This document shows, one piece after another, positions 24,987 through 34,186 of a DNA stretch of 50,600 bases; the stretch's first letter is position 1; every line of letters starts with the position of its first letter. Source of the stretch: Lentisphaeraceae bacterium (GTDB lineage Bacteria; Verrucomicrobiota; Lentisphaeria; Lentisphaerales; Lentisphaeraceae); assembly GCA_021232515.1 (NCBI GenBank), contig JAJPOQ010000092.1:1-50600 (forward strand), written 5' to 3'. A model generated the notes under the pieces. The model ran no database searches and was not told where the DNA came from. It worked only from the letters and a program-made list of their open reading frames with translations. The translations under genes and the position numbers were made by a program.

Positions 24987-25793
24987 ATGAGTTTAGATTT
25001 ATCTAGTGTAATGCCTGTGTGTATCGATGCCGTAAAAGAAGTCGGAAAGTTTCAGCTTCAACATTTTAGAACTATGCCTGCAGGTTATGGGGACCAAAAA
25101 GATGTTCGCGAAATGGTTTCTTTTGTAGATGTAGAGTCTGAGAAGATTTTAGAGAAAGCACTTATGCCTCTTGCTGAAGGAGCTGGTTTTTATGGCGAAG
25201 AAAGTGGTCAGAGTGGCTCTATAGATTTTACTTGGGTTGTGGATCCTCTTGATGGCACAACGAACTATCTCAGTGGAATAGACCATTATTCAGTTTCTGT
25301 TGCTTTAGTTAAAGAAGGTCAGCCTATTTTGGGTGTTGTTTATAAGCCTACAAATGGGGACTTATGGACTTGTGTAAAGGGTGATGGTCTTTTTTATAAA
25401 GGTGAAAAAGTGAAAGAAGTTTCACAAACCTTAGATTCCTCTCAAGCTCTTTTTGTAACTGGATTCCCTTACAGATCGCCGGATGTTTTTGACAACTTTT
25501 TTGAATGTGCCGGTAAAGTCCTTACTTCTGGTCGTGGTATGCGCCGTACAGGAAGTGCAGCTCTAGATGTTTGCCATGTAGCTTGTGGTTGGTATCAAGG
25601 TTTTTGGGAAACTGATTTACAGCCTTACGACATAGCAGCAGGGATGTTGTTCATGGAAGAAAATGGTTGCACGGTGACAAATGAGCTTGGTAAACCTTAC
25701 GACATGTTCAATGACCGCATGATGGTGGCAGCTTTACCTAAAGTTCATGAAGAGTTGATAAAGACAGTTACTGAGTCTTACACAAACCTTTAG
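24987..25793 (+). CDS. Inositol monophosphatase-family phosphatase
   Basis: 268 aa. Mg-dependent phosphatase of the IMPase/SuhB/CysQ superfamily: GEESG (metal site), WVVDPLDGTTNYLSG, GMRRTGSAALD and LQPYDIAAG are diagnostic. The open frame extends upstream to 24747, but that part overlaps the divergent methyltransferase gene and encodes no family sequence; ATG 24987 is chosen, though its ribosome binding site is weak. The substrate could be inositol phosphate, PAP or histidinol phosphate. It precedes nrfHA. Confidence 0.9.
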   Translation: MSLDLSSVMPVCIDAVKEVGKFQLQHFRTMPAGYGDQKDVREMVSFVDVESEKILEKALMPLAEGAGFYGEESGQSGSIDFTWVVDPLDGTTNYLSGIDHYSVSVALVKEGQPILGVVYKPTNGDLWTCVKGDGLFYKGEKVKEVSQTLDSSQALFVTGFPYRSPDVFDNFFECAGKVLTSGRGMRRTGSAALDVCHVACGWYQGFWETDLQPYDIAAGMLFMEENGCTVTNELGKPYDMFNDRMMVAALPKVHEELIKTVTESYTNL

Positions 25794-25833
25794 GCGCTTA
25801 GCCTCAAAGAATTAATACATTTTTAATAAGTTG

Positions 25834-25861
25834 TAAGTGTCATATATTTATATGGCACTTA
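25834..25861. promoter_or_regulatory. Palindromic operator-like site upstream of nrfH
   Basis: TAAGTGTCATATA (25834-25846) and TATATGGCACTTA (25849-25861) form an inverted repeat with 12 of 13 pairs matched and a TT centre, about 30 nt before nrfH. A TATACT hexamer (25860-25865) overlaps its right end as a possible -10. There is no T-run, so an operator for the nrf operon is more likely than a terminator of the phosphatase gene. Confidence 0.45.
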
Positions 25862-25892
25862 TACTCGCATTGGTATTTACAAAAAAATAATT

Positions 25893-26462
25893 ATGAGGGC
25901 AGTTGTGAGACTCAAAACCTCACTTCTTATTGCAGTATCTATCCTTGTTGGAGTGGTGCTCGATATGATTTATATTTCAAACGCGACTTCTTACTTGTCA
26001 GATGATTCAAAGACTTGTATGAACTGTCACGTCATGGGACCACACTACGCCACTTGGCAGCACAGTGCTCATAAAGAAGTGACTAACTGTAACTCTTGTC
26101 ATGTTCCGCACGACAACATCGTTAACACATACTATTTCAAAGCTCAAGATGGCTTGCGTCACTCTACTATTTTCACCATGCGGACCGAACCACAGAGTAT
26201 AAAACTCAGTGAAGGTGCGATAGATGTAGTTCAAAATAATTGTATACGCTGCCATGAAAACCTTGTTCAGAGCTTAGAAGATAAAACTCTTACCTCAACT
26301 CCAACGAGTCATGGTTATGGCAAGTACTGTTGGGACTGTCACCGTGAAACACCCCATGGAGCTGTAAGAAGTTTATCGGCAACGCCGAATGCAATCATCC
26401 CAGTGAATGAAAGTATCATTCCTGAATGGATCACTAAAAAACTTAATGAAGAAAAGAAGTAG
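25893..26462 (+). CDS. nrfH: Cytochrome c nitrite reductase small subunit NrfH
   Basis: 189 aa. Membrane-anchored tetraheme quinol dehydrogenase of the NapC/NrfH family. It has one N-terminal TM helix (LLIAVSILVGVVLDMIYIS) and four heme sites: CMNCH (42), CNSCH (66), CIRCH (117) and CWDCH (146). It passes electrons from menaquinol to NrfA, which starts 9 nt downstream. Together they reduce nitrite to ammonium in the periplasm. Confidence 0.95.
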   Translation: MRAVVRLKTSLLIAVSILVGVVLDMIYISNATSYLSDDSKTCMNCHVMGPHYATWQHSAHKEVTNCNSCHVPHDNIVNTYYFKAQDGLRHSTIFTMRTEPQSIKLSEGAIDVVQNNCIRCHENLVQSLEDKTLTSTPTSHGYGKYCWDCHRETPHGAVRSLSATPNAIIPVNESIIPEWITKKLNEEKK

Positions 26463-26471
26463 GGTAACGAA

Positions 26472-27965
26472 ATGTCTACCGAAGAAAAGAAAGGCAAAGT
26501 CAGTTGGTTTATTTTCCCAGCTGTAGCTGTGATCGTTTTTATACTTGGCTTACTTGCCAGTTCAATCATGGAGCGCCGTGTTGAGTCGCGCATGATTTAT
26601 ATGCCAAAGGAAAAAATGGATCAATTTGAACCACGAAATGAAAAGTGGGGCAAACAGTATCCAAATCAATACGATACTTTTATGAAGACTGCTGAGACTT
26701 CTTTTAAGAGTAAGCACAATATTAGTTCTCGAGATGATATGTTGGAGAAGAATCCAAACTTGGTTATTCTTTGGGCAGGTTATGGCTTTTCGAAAGACTA
26801 CAATGCTCCACGGGGTCATAGTTATGCGATAAAAGATATACGTGAGACTCTGCGAACAGGTGCTCCGAAAAGCGAAAAAGATGGACCTATGCCAGCAACA
26901 TGTTGGGCTTGTAAAAGCACAGACGTTTCGCGTTATATGAACGAGAAAGGCATCACTGAGTTTTACCAAGGGAAGTGGGCCGAGAAAGGGCATGAGGTTA
27001 TAAACCCTATTGGTTGTAATGACTGTCACGATGGCGATACCATGGCTTTGAGAATTAGTCGTCCGGCTTTACTTGAAGGTTTTGAGTCTATGGGGCTAGA
27101 TCTTTCCAAGGCTACGCACCAAGACAAGAGAACATTGGTTTGTGCTCAGTGTCATGTTGAGTACTACTTTAAGGATCAATACTTAGTCTTTCCTTGGTCG
27201 AAAGGAACTAAAGCTGAAAACATGGAAGAGTACTTTGATGAAGTCGAGTTTGCTGACTGGGTACACCCGCTAAGTAAAGCTAAGATGATCAAAGCTCAGC
27301 ATCCGGGTTATGAACTTTGGAAAGAGGGCATACATGCTCAACGTGGTGTTTCATGTGCTGATTGCCACATGCCTTATGTTAGTAAAGGTGGAGTTAAATT
27401 TACCGATCACCAAATCAACAGTCCACTGGCAAAAATAAATAGATCTTGTCAAAATTGTCACCGTCAGTCAGAAGCGGAATTGATTCGTAGCGTTGCGAGT
27501 AATCAGGACAAAGTGTATCAATTGAAAATGTCTGCAGAAAAAATACTTGTTAAAGCTCACCTTGAAGCTAAAGCAGCTTGGGATGCAGGTGCGACAGAAG
27601 CAGAGATGGCTCCAGTTCTTGACTATATACGTCATGCTCAATGGCGTTGGGACTATGCTACAGCATCACACGGTGCCGCATTTCACGCACCTCAAGAAGT
27701 TTTAAGAATACTTGGTACGTCGATTGAGAAAGGCAGCGAAGCTCGTCGTTTGTTGACTGGAGTACTTGTTTCAAAAGGCATAAAAGAAGTTGATTATCCA
27801 GATGTTTCGACAAAAGAGAAAGCTCAAAAGTACCTTGGTATGGATATAGAGGCGATGAAAAAGGCTAAGAAAGAGTTCTTAGAAACTCTTGTTCCTGAGT
27901 GGGAGAAAAAGGCTAAAGAAAGAGAAGCAACTTACGGCGATAAAAAGCCAATGACTAAGAAGTAG
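26472..27965 (+). CDS. nrfA: Pentaheme nitrite reductase NrfA
   Basis: 497 aa. Catalytic subunit of dissimilatory nitrite reduction to ammonium. An N-terminal signal anchor is followed by the catalytic heme site CWACK (144-148), with lysine as the unusual axial ligand, and four CxxCH sites: CNDCH (182), CAQCH (224), CADCH (295) and CQNCH (326). The KAQHPGYELW segment is typical of NrfA. It ends at a 14-bp hairpin shared with the convergent lpxA operon. Confidence 0.96.
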   Translation: MSTEEKKGKVSWFIFPAVAVIVFILGLLASSIMERRVESRMIYMPKEKMDQFEPRNEKWGKQYPNQYDTFMKTAETSFKSKHNISSRDDMLEKNPNLVILWAGYGFSKDYNAPRGHSYAIKDIRETLRTGAPKSEKDGPMPATCWACKSTDVSRYMNEKGITEFYQGKWAEKGHEVINPIGCNDCHDGDTMALRISRPALLEGFESMGLDLSKATHQDKRTLVCAQCHVEYYFKDQYLVFPWSKGTKAENMEEYFDEVEFADWVHPLSKAKMIKAQHPGYELWKEGIHAQRGVSCADCHMPYVSKGGVKFTDHQINSPLAKINRSCQNCHRQSEAELIRSVASNQDKVYQLKMSAEKILVKAHLEAKAAWDAGATEAEMAPVLDYIRHAQWRWDYATASHGAAFHAPQEVLRILGTSIEKGSEARRLLTGVLVSKGIKEVDYPDVSTKEKAQKYLGMDIEAMKKAKKEFLETLVPEWEKKAKEREATYGDKKPMTKK

Positions 27966-27971
27966 AGAACC

Positions 27972-28003
27972 TTTTAAACGCTGAGGAAACTCAGCGTTTA
28001 AAA
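27972..28003. terminator. Bidirectional terminator between nrfA and lpxA
   Basis: Perfect 14-bp stem TTTTAAACGCTGAG (27972-27985) with a GAAA tetraloop and CTCAGCGTTTAAAA (27990-28003). Each strand ends in A/T runs. It lies between two convergent genes. Confidence 0.9.
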
Positions 28004-28011
28004 AGAATTGA

Positions 28012-28794
28012 TTATTTTCTAGCTAAACCACGAGTTGCTTCGGTCGCAAATGTAACGACTTCTTTAGCAACTCCGCTGTCAGGGTACTTGTTATTTATTT
28101 CTTCTAAAGCTTCTTCAAGCTTAAGGTTTCTCATAAATAGAATCTTGTAGCAGCTACTTGCTACACTTGTTTCTTCTTTAGAGTAACTACAACGTTCCAT
28201 TCCGACTTTATTGACGATACGCATGCTTGCAGGAGCACCTTCAGCGATAGTAAATGGCAGTATGTCCTGTATGACGCGAGCCATACCAGCGACCATAGCA
28301 TTTCTGCCAATATGGACGAACTGGTGAACAGCACTGAGACCACCGATGTTGGCATGATCGCCAACTAAGACGTGTCCGCCGAGCGTGGCGTTGTGACTAA
28401 GAACGACGTCGTTGCCAACTTCACAGTTGTGGCCTACGTGACTTAGAGCAAGTAGGGCACAGTTGTTACCAACTTTAGTGTATGTTCCGTCATCCGTTCC
28501 AGCATGAATTGTTACGTACTCACGAATGATGGTGTTATTTCCCACAGTGGTAAAGCATTGGTTGCCTTCAACCCATTTTAGGTCTTGTGACTGAGTACCA
28601 ATACTCGCAAATGGAAAGACTTTACAGTCAGAGCCGATAGTTGTGTTGCCGTCGACAACTACGTGTGATTGAAGAGTTGTTCTATCGCCGATCACAGCAG
28701 TTTCGCTTATTGTACAAAAAGGACCGATATAACAGTCTTCACCGATGCTGGCGCCTTCTTTGACGACGGCCAATTTATCGATATATGTTGCCAT
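28012..28794 (-). CDS. lpxA: UDP-N-acetylglucosamine acyltransferase LpxA
   Basis: 260 aa. First acyltransferase of lipid A synthesis, cytosolic. Left-handed beta-helix built of hexapeptide repeats (IGEDCYIGPFCTI, VGNNCALLALSHVGHNCEVG), with the conserved HVGHNCEVGNDVVLSHNATLGGHV region including the catalytic His, and a C-terminal helical domain. Last gene of lpxC-fabZ-lpxA. Confidence 0.96.
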   Translation of the reverse strand: MATYIDKLAVVKEGASIGEDCYIGPFCTISETAVIGDRTTLQSHVVVDGNTTIGSDCKVFPFASIGTQSQDLKWVEGNQCFTTVGNNTIIREYVTIHAGTDDGTYTKVGNNCALLALSHVGHNCEVGNDVVLSHNATLGGHVLVGDHANIGGLSAVHQFVHIGRNAMVAGMARVIQDILPFTIAEGAPASMRIVNKVGMERCSYSKEETSVASSCYKILFMRNLKLEEALEEINNKYPDSGVAKEVVTFATEATRGLARK

Positions 28795-28799
28795 GTTTT

Positions 28800-29732
28800 T
28801 TAAACTCCAGGTTCAACTAGTGCAAAGGCTATATCCATAGTGCCGACAGTTTCGTCGCCACAAGATATTATTGAGTGTGCCTTACCCATAGATCCTTTAA
28901 AATAGATGAAACTCACATCGAAAGTTAAAAGATCTCCAGGAATTGCTGGACGATGGATCTCTGTATTCTCGATTGAAAGGAAGAATCCGATCTTGCCTTT
29001 GTGCTGTTCTTCAGCTAAAAGTTTTACACAACCAAGCTGAGCAGATATCTCTAACATCATAGAGTTCGGCATGAACTGAGCATTTGGTAAACCTTCCTGA
29101 GCAAATGGCTCATTTACACTAACAAGTTTTTGACCAATGATACGGTCGTCTTCTTGGAAGATAACGTTGTCGATGAACTGGAAAGGAAAACGGTGCGGTA
29201 TGTAAGACGCTATGTCATTTACATTGAAAATAGTTTCAGACTCTGGGTTCACAACGTCATTTTCAAATGATGTAGTGAAGCTCTTCGGAACGAGATCTTC
29301 TGGATTCAGAGCAGCGATAGAGAAGCTAGCCTGACTGTTAAGTTTACCTTTAACCTTACAAGTTGCTTTAACGTCACAACCTTCTTCAGTAACGTTGTCG
29401 ATCTTACAATCGATAACGACTTGGTCGCCAGGTATGATAGGGTTTTTGAAGCGGACTTTAGCTACTTTTTTGATAACAAAAGTGCTGTCGCTACTTTGAG
29501 TTTTTTTGAGGGCAACAGTACCAGCCTGTAACATAGCTTCTACTTGAAGAACACCTGGCATGATTGGATTGCCTGGGAAGTGACCCATGAATTGACACTC
29601 ATTTGTTGTGACGTTCTTTATCGCCGCTAACTCTTGGCTAGTTTCGCCAAGTTGAACTCTGTCGAGCATAAGAAAAGGGTAACGTTGTGGAAGTAGTTCC
29701 TGAATTTCAGCAATGCTAAGTATTTGACTCAT
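28800..29732 (-). CDS. fabZ: Tandem hot-dog protein: FabZ dehydratase fused to a degenerate second FabZ domain
   Basis: 310 aa, about twice the usual FabZ length. The first half (1-150) has a full FabZ core: LPQRYPFLMLDRV, then GHFPGNPIMPGVLQVEAM with catalytic His and Glu. The second half (170-310) repeats the fold (YIPHRFPFQFIDNV) but the catalytic stretch reads PNAQFMPNSMMLEISAQ, where GHFPGxPxxPG is lost and only the Glu region remains. The first domain should dehydrate 3-hydroxyacyl-ACP; the second may be structural, replacing a dimer partner. It lies 4 nt after lpxC and 5 nt before lpxA, consistent with shared control of the hydroxyacyl-ACP branch point. Confidence 0.88.
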   Translation of the reverse strand: MSQILSIAEIQELLPQRYPFLMLDRVQLGETSQELAAIKNVTTNECQFMGHFPGNPIMPGVLQVEAMLQAGTVALKKTQSSDSTFVIKKVAKVRFKNPIIPGDQVVIDCKIDNVTEEGCDVKATCKVKGKLNSQASFSIAALNPEDLVPKSFTTSFENDVVNPESETIFNVNDIASYIPHRFPFQFIDNVIFQEDDRIIGQKLVSVNEPFAQEGLPNAQFMPNSMMLEISAQLGCVKLLAEEQHKGKIGFFLSIENTEIHRPAIPGDLLTFDVSFIYFKGSMGKAHSIISCGDETVGTMDIAFALVEPGV

Positions 29733-29736
29733 ATGT

Positions 29737-30582
29737 TTATGCCTCTTTTTGATCTTTTAATAGTTTTTGTACCATCGTGACGTTTGAAGGGTGGCCAGGT
29801 TTAACCGCGATGATGTGCCCTTTCATTGGTTTCCCTAGAAGACAAAAGTCACCGACTATATCGAGCATCTTGTGTCTGACTATTTCATCTGGGTAGCGTA
29901 GGCCATCTTTACTAAGAATAGTGCTACCATGGATGACGTTGGCATTGTCCAAACTGCCGCCACGAGCGAGGCCAGCTTTCATGAGATACTCCAGCTCGAA
30001 GTACATACAAAAAGTTCTAGCTTCGGAAAGGTCTTTTTTGAAGGAGTCTGCAGTGACTTCCATACTTAAAAATTGGGTGTCGAGTTGCGACTGGTCATAC
30101 TTCACTGTGCAAGATATACGAAACTTGTCGTCTGGAACAACGTTGATTATCGCATGGTCCATTTCGAGGTAGTAAGGTTTGTCGACGACGAAGTACTCAC
30201 GTTCAGCTTCTTGCTCAACAGTGCCAGCTTCTTCGATAAGTTCGATAAATGGGAGTGAGCTACCGTCTGCGATAGGCGGTTCAGGTCTGTCCATGTCAAT
30301 CATAACATTGTCAACGCCTTGGCTGACTAGAGCTGCGAGTACGTGTTCTACAGTATTGACGACAGCGTCACCATCTTCAATCGTTGTACCGCGCATAACT
30401 TCGGTGACCTTATTTCCACAAGCTCTAACAGTAGGCTTTCCAGGAAGGTCAATTCTGCGGAAGACTATGCCGTGATTTTCGTCGGCAGGCCTTAGAGTAA
30501 GTTTGGCGCGAAATCCTGTATGAAGGGCGATGCCCTGGTAGGAGACGGTTTTTTTAATGGTCCTTTGCTTCTCGACGCTCAC
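29737..30582 (-). CDS. lpxC: UDP-3-O-acyl-N-acetylglucosamine deacetylase LpxC
   Basis: 281 aa. Zn-dependent committed step of lipid A synthesis. Zinc ligands: His in VNTVEHVLAAL and the H-D pair in RHKMLDIVGD; GKPMKGHIIA carries the catalytic His. Other marks are GIALHTG and PIADGSS. It is not fused to FabZ, unlike in Bacteroidetes. First gene of the lpxC-fabZ-lpxA operon. Confidence 0.96.
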   Translation of the reverse strand: MSVEKQRTIKKTVSYQGIALHTGFRAKLTLRPADENHGIVFRRIDLPGKPTVRACGNKVTEVMRGTTIEDGDAVVNTVEHVLAALVSQGVDNVMIDMDRPEPPIADGSSLPFIELIEEAGTVEQEAEREYFVVDKPYYLEMDHAIINVVPDDKFRISCTVKYDQSQLDTQFLSMEVTADSFKKDLSEARTFCMYFELEYLMKAGLARGGSLDNANVIHGSTILSKDGLRYPDEIVRHKMLDIVGDFCLLGKPMKGHIIAVKPGHPSNVTMVQKLLKDQKEA

Positions 30583-30661
30583 GTTATGTCCTGTTTAGTG
30601 CCTGTTAACTTGCTAAAAATTGGTACTAACAAATAATGCTAAAAAGGGGTAAGTCAATAAA

Positions 30662-30699
30662 CAAAAAAAGCTTTGACAAGCCTTGGGCTCATCAAAGCT
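30662..30699 (-). terminator. Terminator of the LolA-like gene
   Basis: On the minus strand AGCTTTGA pairs with TCAAAGCT (30692-30699 with 30669-30676), with an inner AGCC/GGCT stem, followed by seven Ts (30662-30668). It lies just after the stop of the gene at 30718-31449. Confidence 0.85.
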
Positions 30700-30717
30700 A
30701 AAATGAGGGAAATAGGC

Positions 30718-31449
30718 TTAGTCTTGTGGCTTTTCGAAGATTGCGTCGTCGATATTATCATTGATTGAAAAGGAATCGATCGAAAGCTTCATTTTCATAG
30801 CTCCCATACTCTGCTCGATTTGACTTGGATAAAGAAAGCCAAGTTCGTGTTTAACAAGTTTTTTGATGGTGACTGTTGTTGGCATCTCTCCCATTGGTGA
30901 GGCTATAACTTGCTTTTCTCCGACAGGAAGAAGAGTTTTGACACTAAAAAAGTTTTGTGTCGGTTTTAAACCTTCTTTGATATAGATGAATTTATAACAC
31001 TCTTCACCGTTGAATTGTTCTTTACCTGCTAGTTGAATCTCGTCAAAGAAGTCTTCTTGATTGAACATGTACTTGAGTGAGTCGCCCTGAAGAGTGAGTA
31101 GTTCTGCTGTACTAAGTTTTCGTATACCAGTCGTCATACTCTCAGCCCAGCCTTCTTCACCATCGAGAATCTGTGTTTCGACCATGCTCGCCATCTTGGT
31201 TTCAATGTGCATCTTATCGCCCTTAGCCATGATAGCGATTTTCCCGGTGATGTTCATACCTAGAACAGTCATGGTAGCTTTTTGTGTCATGGTCTTTATT
31301 TTTTTGACATTTTCACCGACGCCACTAGCTTTGCCTATCTTAGCCATGAGCTCTACAGCCTCTGGAGTCATCTTGGCCTTTTTTTGTTCAGCCGTGAGAG
31401 GTAAAAGTAGAGCGAAACATATAGCTATACTTGAGATAAGTTTTGTCAT
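30718..31449 (-). CDS. LolA-like outer-membrane lipoprotein-sorting-type protein
   Basis: 243 aa, exported (signal peptide MTKLISSIAICFALLLPLTA). The body is a beta-rich sequence with KATMTVLGMNITGKIAIMAKGDKMHIETKMA, FNGEECYKFIYIKEGLKPTQNFF and PTTVTIKKLVKHELGFLYPSQIE. This resembles the LolA/LolB-like fold found in solitary periplasmic proteins that bind acyl chains or report on them. No direct Lol partner is nearby. It overlaps no neighbour and probably shares a transcript with the S41 protease upstream (1 nt gap). Confidence 0.55.
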   Translation of the reverse strand: MTKLISSIAICFALLLPLTAEQKKAKMTPEAVELMAKIGKASGVGENVKKIKTMTQKATMTVLGMNITGKIAIMAKGDKMHIETKMASMVETQILDGEEGWAESMTTGIRKLSTAELLTLQGDSLKYMFNQEDFFDEIQLAGKEQFNGEECYKFIYIKEGLKPTQNFFSVKTLLPVGEKQVIASPMGEMPTTVTIKKLVKHELGFLYPSQIEQSMGAMKMKLSIDSFSINDNIDDAIFEKPQD

Positions 31450-31450
31450 G

Positions 31451-32680
31451 CTATTTTCCTTCTTTGATAATTTTTATGGCGGTTTCGATATATAAGTCAC
31501 GACCAGCCTCGAGACTTTCGAGAGTGTGAGAAACTTCAACGTCTGGGATAACACCGATGCCTTCAAGAGTTTTGTTATCGACAGTTTTAAAGTCTGCAAC
31601 AGGATACTGAAATACACTTTCATCGGGTAAAGAAACAAGAACTGATGGAAGAGCCATGCCAGCGCTGACTTCACCTACAACAACTGTACTTTTGTTCGTT
31701 TGCATACCAGCAGCCATAACTTCAGATGTTGAAGCAGAGTATTTGTTTGAAAGTATAACCAGCTTGCCTTTGAATGGCTTTGGTTGAGCGAATACAGGAA
31801 ACTTCAAAGTTGTTTCGCGGCCTTTTTGAGTTCCAAGGCTATAATTCTCAGTACAAAATTCCTTGGCGATAGCGGTAGAAAGCATAGCCATACCACCTGG
31901 ATTATTTCTTAAATCTAGGATTATACCGTCGACACCTTGGTCACGCATTTTCTTAATCGCTTTTATCGCCTTGCGGACAGGGTTAACTAAGTAAATACTG
32001 AAGTGAATGTAGCCGATATTTTCATCGAGTGTTTTTTCTCTAAATTCGGATGGGTCCATTATGTGACCAAGTTGTTCATATTTTCCAGAAAAGGCATTGA
32101 GTTTATATGAAATAACTTGCTCTTCACCTTTAAAATCGATAGTTAGTTTTATCTTTGATTTTGGATAAAAGTGCAGAGTATTTCTCAAGTAATAATAGGC
32201 CATAGCTCCATGCTTTTTATAAAGCTCAGCTGTAGGCCACTTATTCAATTTTTTGATGACCATACCAGGTCGTAGACCAGCTTCTTCAGCTGGAGAGTCT
32301 TCATTGACTGCTGTAACTACCCAATTGCCATTAACTGAATCAAACTGAAAGTCCATGTTCTTGGGGTAGCCAGTAGGTATCTCTATTTCTTTTTCTTGGG
32401 CAAAAGGAGGGTTGAACGCAAGGTGACTGTGCTTGAGGTTTTTCAGAAGATTCTGAATGTGCTCGTATTTATCTTCCTGAGTTTCAGCAGCGATGATTTT
32501 TTGGCGAGTTTCTTTGGTCAGTTCGGGCCAGTTCACTCCACTGTAGGTGGCGTCAAAATAGTGCTTGTTCATCAACGAGACCATTTCATCGTAAGCAACG
32601 ATGATTTTGCTGCTAGTTTGAGCAGAACAGAACTGATTGACTATAAAAAAGCCGATAAGGAGAAGTTTAAAGTATTTCAC
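31451..32680 (-). CDS. Secreted S41-family peptidase with PDZ domain
   Basis: About 409 aa. A GTG start at 32680 with GAGG just upstream gives a clean signal peptide (MKYFKLLLIGFFIVNQFCSA); an ATG at 32710 is also open but adds a charged leader. PDZ region: NWVVTAVNEDSPAEEAGLRPGMVIKKLN. Tail-specific protease core: GVDGIILDLRNNPGGMAMLSTAIA and LVILSNKYSASTSEVMAAGM, where the Ser of ASTSE is the likely nucleophile. It cleaves unfolded or tagged envelope proteins. Confidence 0.87.
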   Translation of the reverse strand: MKYFKLLLIGFFIVNQFCSAQTSSKIIVAYDEMVSLMNKHYFDATYSGVNWPELTKETRQKIIAAETQEDKYEHIQNLLKNLKHSHLAFNPPFAQEKEIEIPTGYPKNMDFQFDSVNGNWVVTAVNEDSPAEEAGLRPGMVIKKLNKWPTAELYKKHGAMAYYYLRNTLHFYPKSKIKLTIDFKGEEQVISYKLNAFSGKYEQLGHIMDPSEFREKTLDENIGYIHFSIYLVNPVRKAIKAIKKMRDQGVDGIILDLRNNPGGMAMLSTAIAKEFCTENYSLGTQKGRETTLKFPVFAQPKPFKGKLVILSNKYSASTSEVMAAGMQTNKSTVVVGEVSAGMALPSVLVSLPDESVFQYPVADFKTVDNKTLEGIGVIPDVEVSHTLESLEAGRDLYIETAIKIIKEGK

Positions 32681-32757
32681 GGGCCCTCGATTTTTACTCA
32701 TGTATGACAATCAATGTAGTACATGAGTAAAAAAATTTTAGAGCGTCGTTAAAAATA

Positions 32758-33918
32758 CTAAGGGTTAAGAGTTCCTGAGTACATGTCTAGGCGAATAAGA
32801 CGACCGTCGATACCACCGTTATTTATCGGGATACGGCAACTAGGGCGAAGTCCAACGCGTTTAACAAGTGACGTACTGCCGATATAGAGCCAAGCAGTAG
32901 TTCCTGTACATTTTTGTTTCAGGAAGTCGCCTATTTCTTTCATAAACTCACCTGGGTCATTTGTGCCAGTTTCTAGGCGCACGCCATATGGAGGGTTTGA
33001 GAGGATAGTTGCATTGTTGATCGGTTCGAGATCTTGAAAGCGACTCTTTTTAACTTCGATTCTGTCTCCAAAAGGAAGCTCAGAGGTATTATCCAAAGTG
33101 TCGTTTACGGCATCCATACTCATGTCAGAGGCAAAAATGAGATTTGGCTCAAGTGGGCGCATCTCAGCATCTGATTCTCTTTTAACATTTTCCCAAAGGT
33201 CTGGGTTAAAGTCAGGAAGGTGCTGAAAGCCAAACTTTTCTTGTTTGTAGCGTGCCGGAATTCTGCAGTAGCTCATCATCGCTTCTGTAACTAGAGTTCC
33301 AGAACCACACATGAAGTCATATAACGGAGTGTCTCCGTCCCAACCACTTTCGCGGACAAGAGCAGCGGCGAGAGTTTCACGCATAGGAGCATCACCTGAA
33401 GAACCACGGTAACCACGTCTATGACCAGCTTGGCCAACAACGTCAAAGTTGATTGTAGCTTTATTCTTGTTGATATGAAGGTTGATCCATATATCTGGAT
33501 CTTCGGTATCAACTGAAGGTCTTATGCCTTGCTTCTCTTTAAAGTAGTCAACGATCGCATCTTTAAGTCTTTGAGCCGCAAACTTGGAGTGGCGGATGTT
33601 ACTGTTACCAACATTTGCATAGATGGCGAATGTTTTCTCAGTCGTCAGGATTTTATCCCAGTGCATTTGCTTCGCTCTTTGATAGAGGATGTTGTCGTGG
33701 TGACAGTCAAATCTATGGAGAGGTGCGACTATACGACTAAAGAGTCTGTTACAGTAGGCAATACGGTAGAGGTCGGCAGGGTTCGCATCGAAATAAACAC
33801 AACGGTAGTCAGTCTCAACATTTTGAGCTCCAAGTTCTATTAGTTCTTGGGCCCCAAGTTTTTTCGAGTCATCGGCGATGAGCCCCAAGTAGCGTTTTGT
33901 CTTCTGATAACGAAACAT
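32758..33918 (-). CDS. THUMP-domain RNA guanine-N2 methyltransferase, RlmL/YpsC type
   Basis: 386 aa. An N-terminal ferredoxin-like/THUMP domain (about 50-165, binding RNA) precedes a class I SAM methyltransferase with LYDFMCGSGTLVTEAMM (SAM motif) and SNPPYGVRLETG (NPPY catalytic motif for N2 of guanine). The RGYRGSSGDAPMRETLAAALV linker is diagnostic for the RlmL N-terminal half. It lacks the second (RlmK) domain of E. coli RlmL. Expected target is G2445-type positions in 23S rRNA. It is divergent from the PSCyt cluster; 33919-34186 is intergenic. Confidence 0.9.
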   Translation of the reverse strand: MFRYQKTKRYLGLIADDSKKLGAQELIELGAQNVETDYRCVYFDANPADLYRIAYCNRLFSRIVAPLHRFDCHHDNILYQRAKQMHWDKILTTEKTFAIYANVGNSNIRHSKFAAQRLKDAIVDYFKEKQGIRPSVDTEDPDIWINLHINKNKATINFDVVGQAGHRRGYRGSSGDAPMRETLAAALVRESGWDGDTPLYDFMCGSGTLVTEAMMSYCRIPARYKQEKFGFQHLPDFNPDLWENVKRESDAEMRPLEPNLIFASDMSMDAVNDTLDNTSELPFGDRIEVKKSRFQDLEPINNATILSNPPYGVRLETGTNDPGEFMKEIGDFLKQKCTGTTAWLYIGSTSLVKRVGLRPSCRIPINNGGIDGRLIRLDMYSGTLNP

Positions 33919-34186
33919 TTTCTGTCCTTAAAATTTTTTCGCACACTAGAGTTCTAAATACGGTTTTGTCTATCTTAAGGGGTATGAAATTTTTGTGGAT
34001 GAGTATCTATAAAATTGTATTATTTAGACATTTTCTTGTCTAAAGCTTAAATTTGTCTGGTTGACTATTGTAAATAAAATAATGACGAGTTATTAATTTC
34101 AATGATTGAAATAGTGTAAGAATTACAATTTTCTTGCGTTTAGCCTAGTGTGAGAGTACAAGAGTTTAATTTTGGTGAATGTTTAT

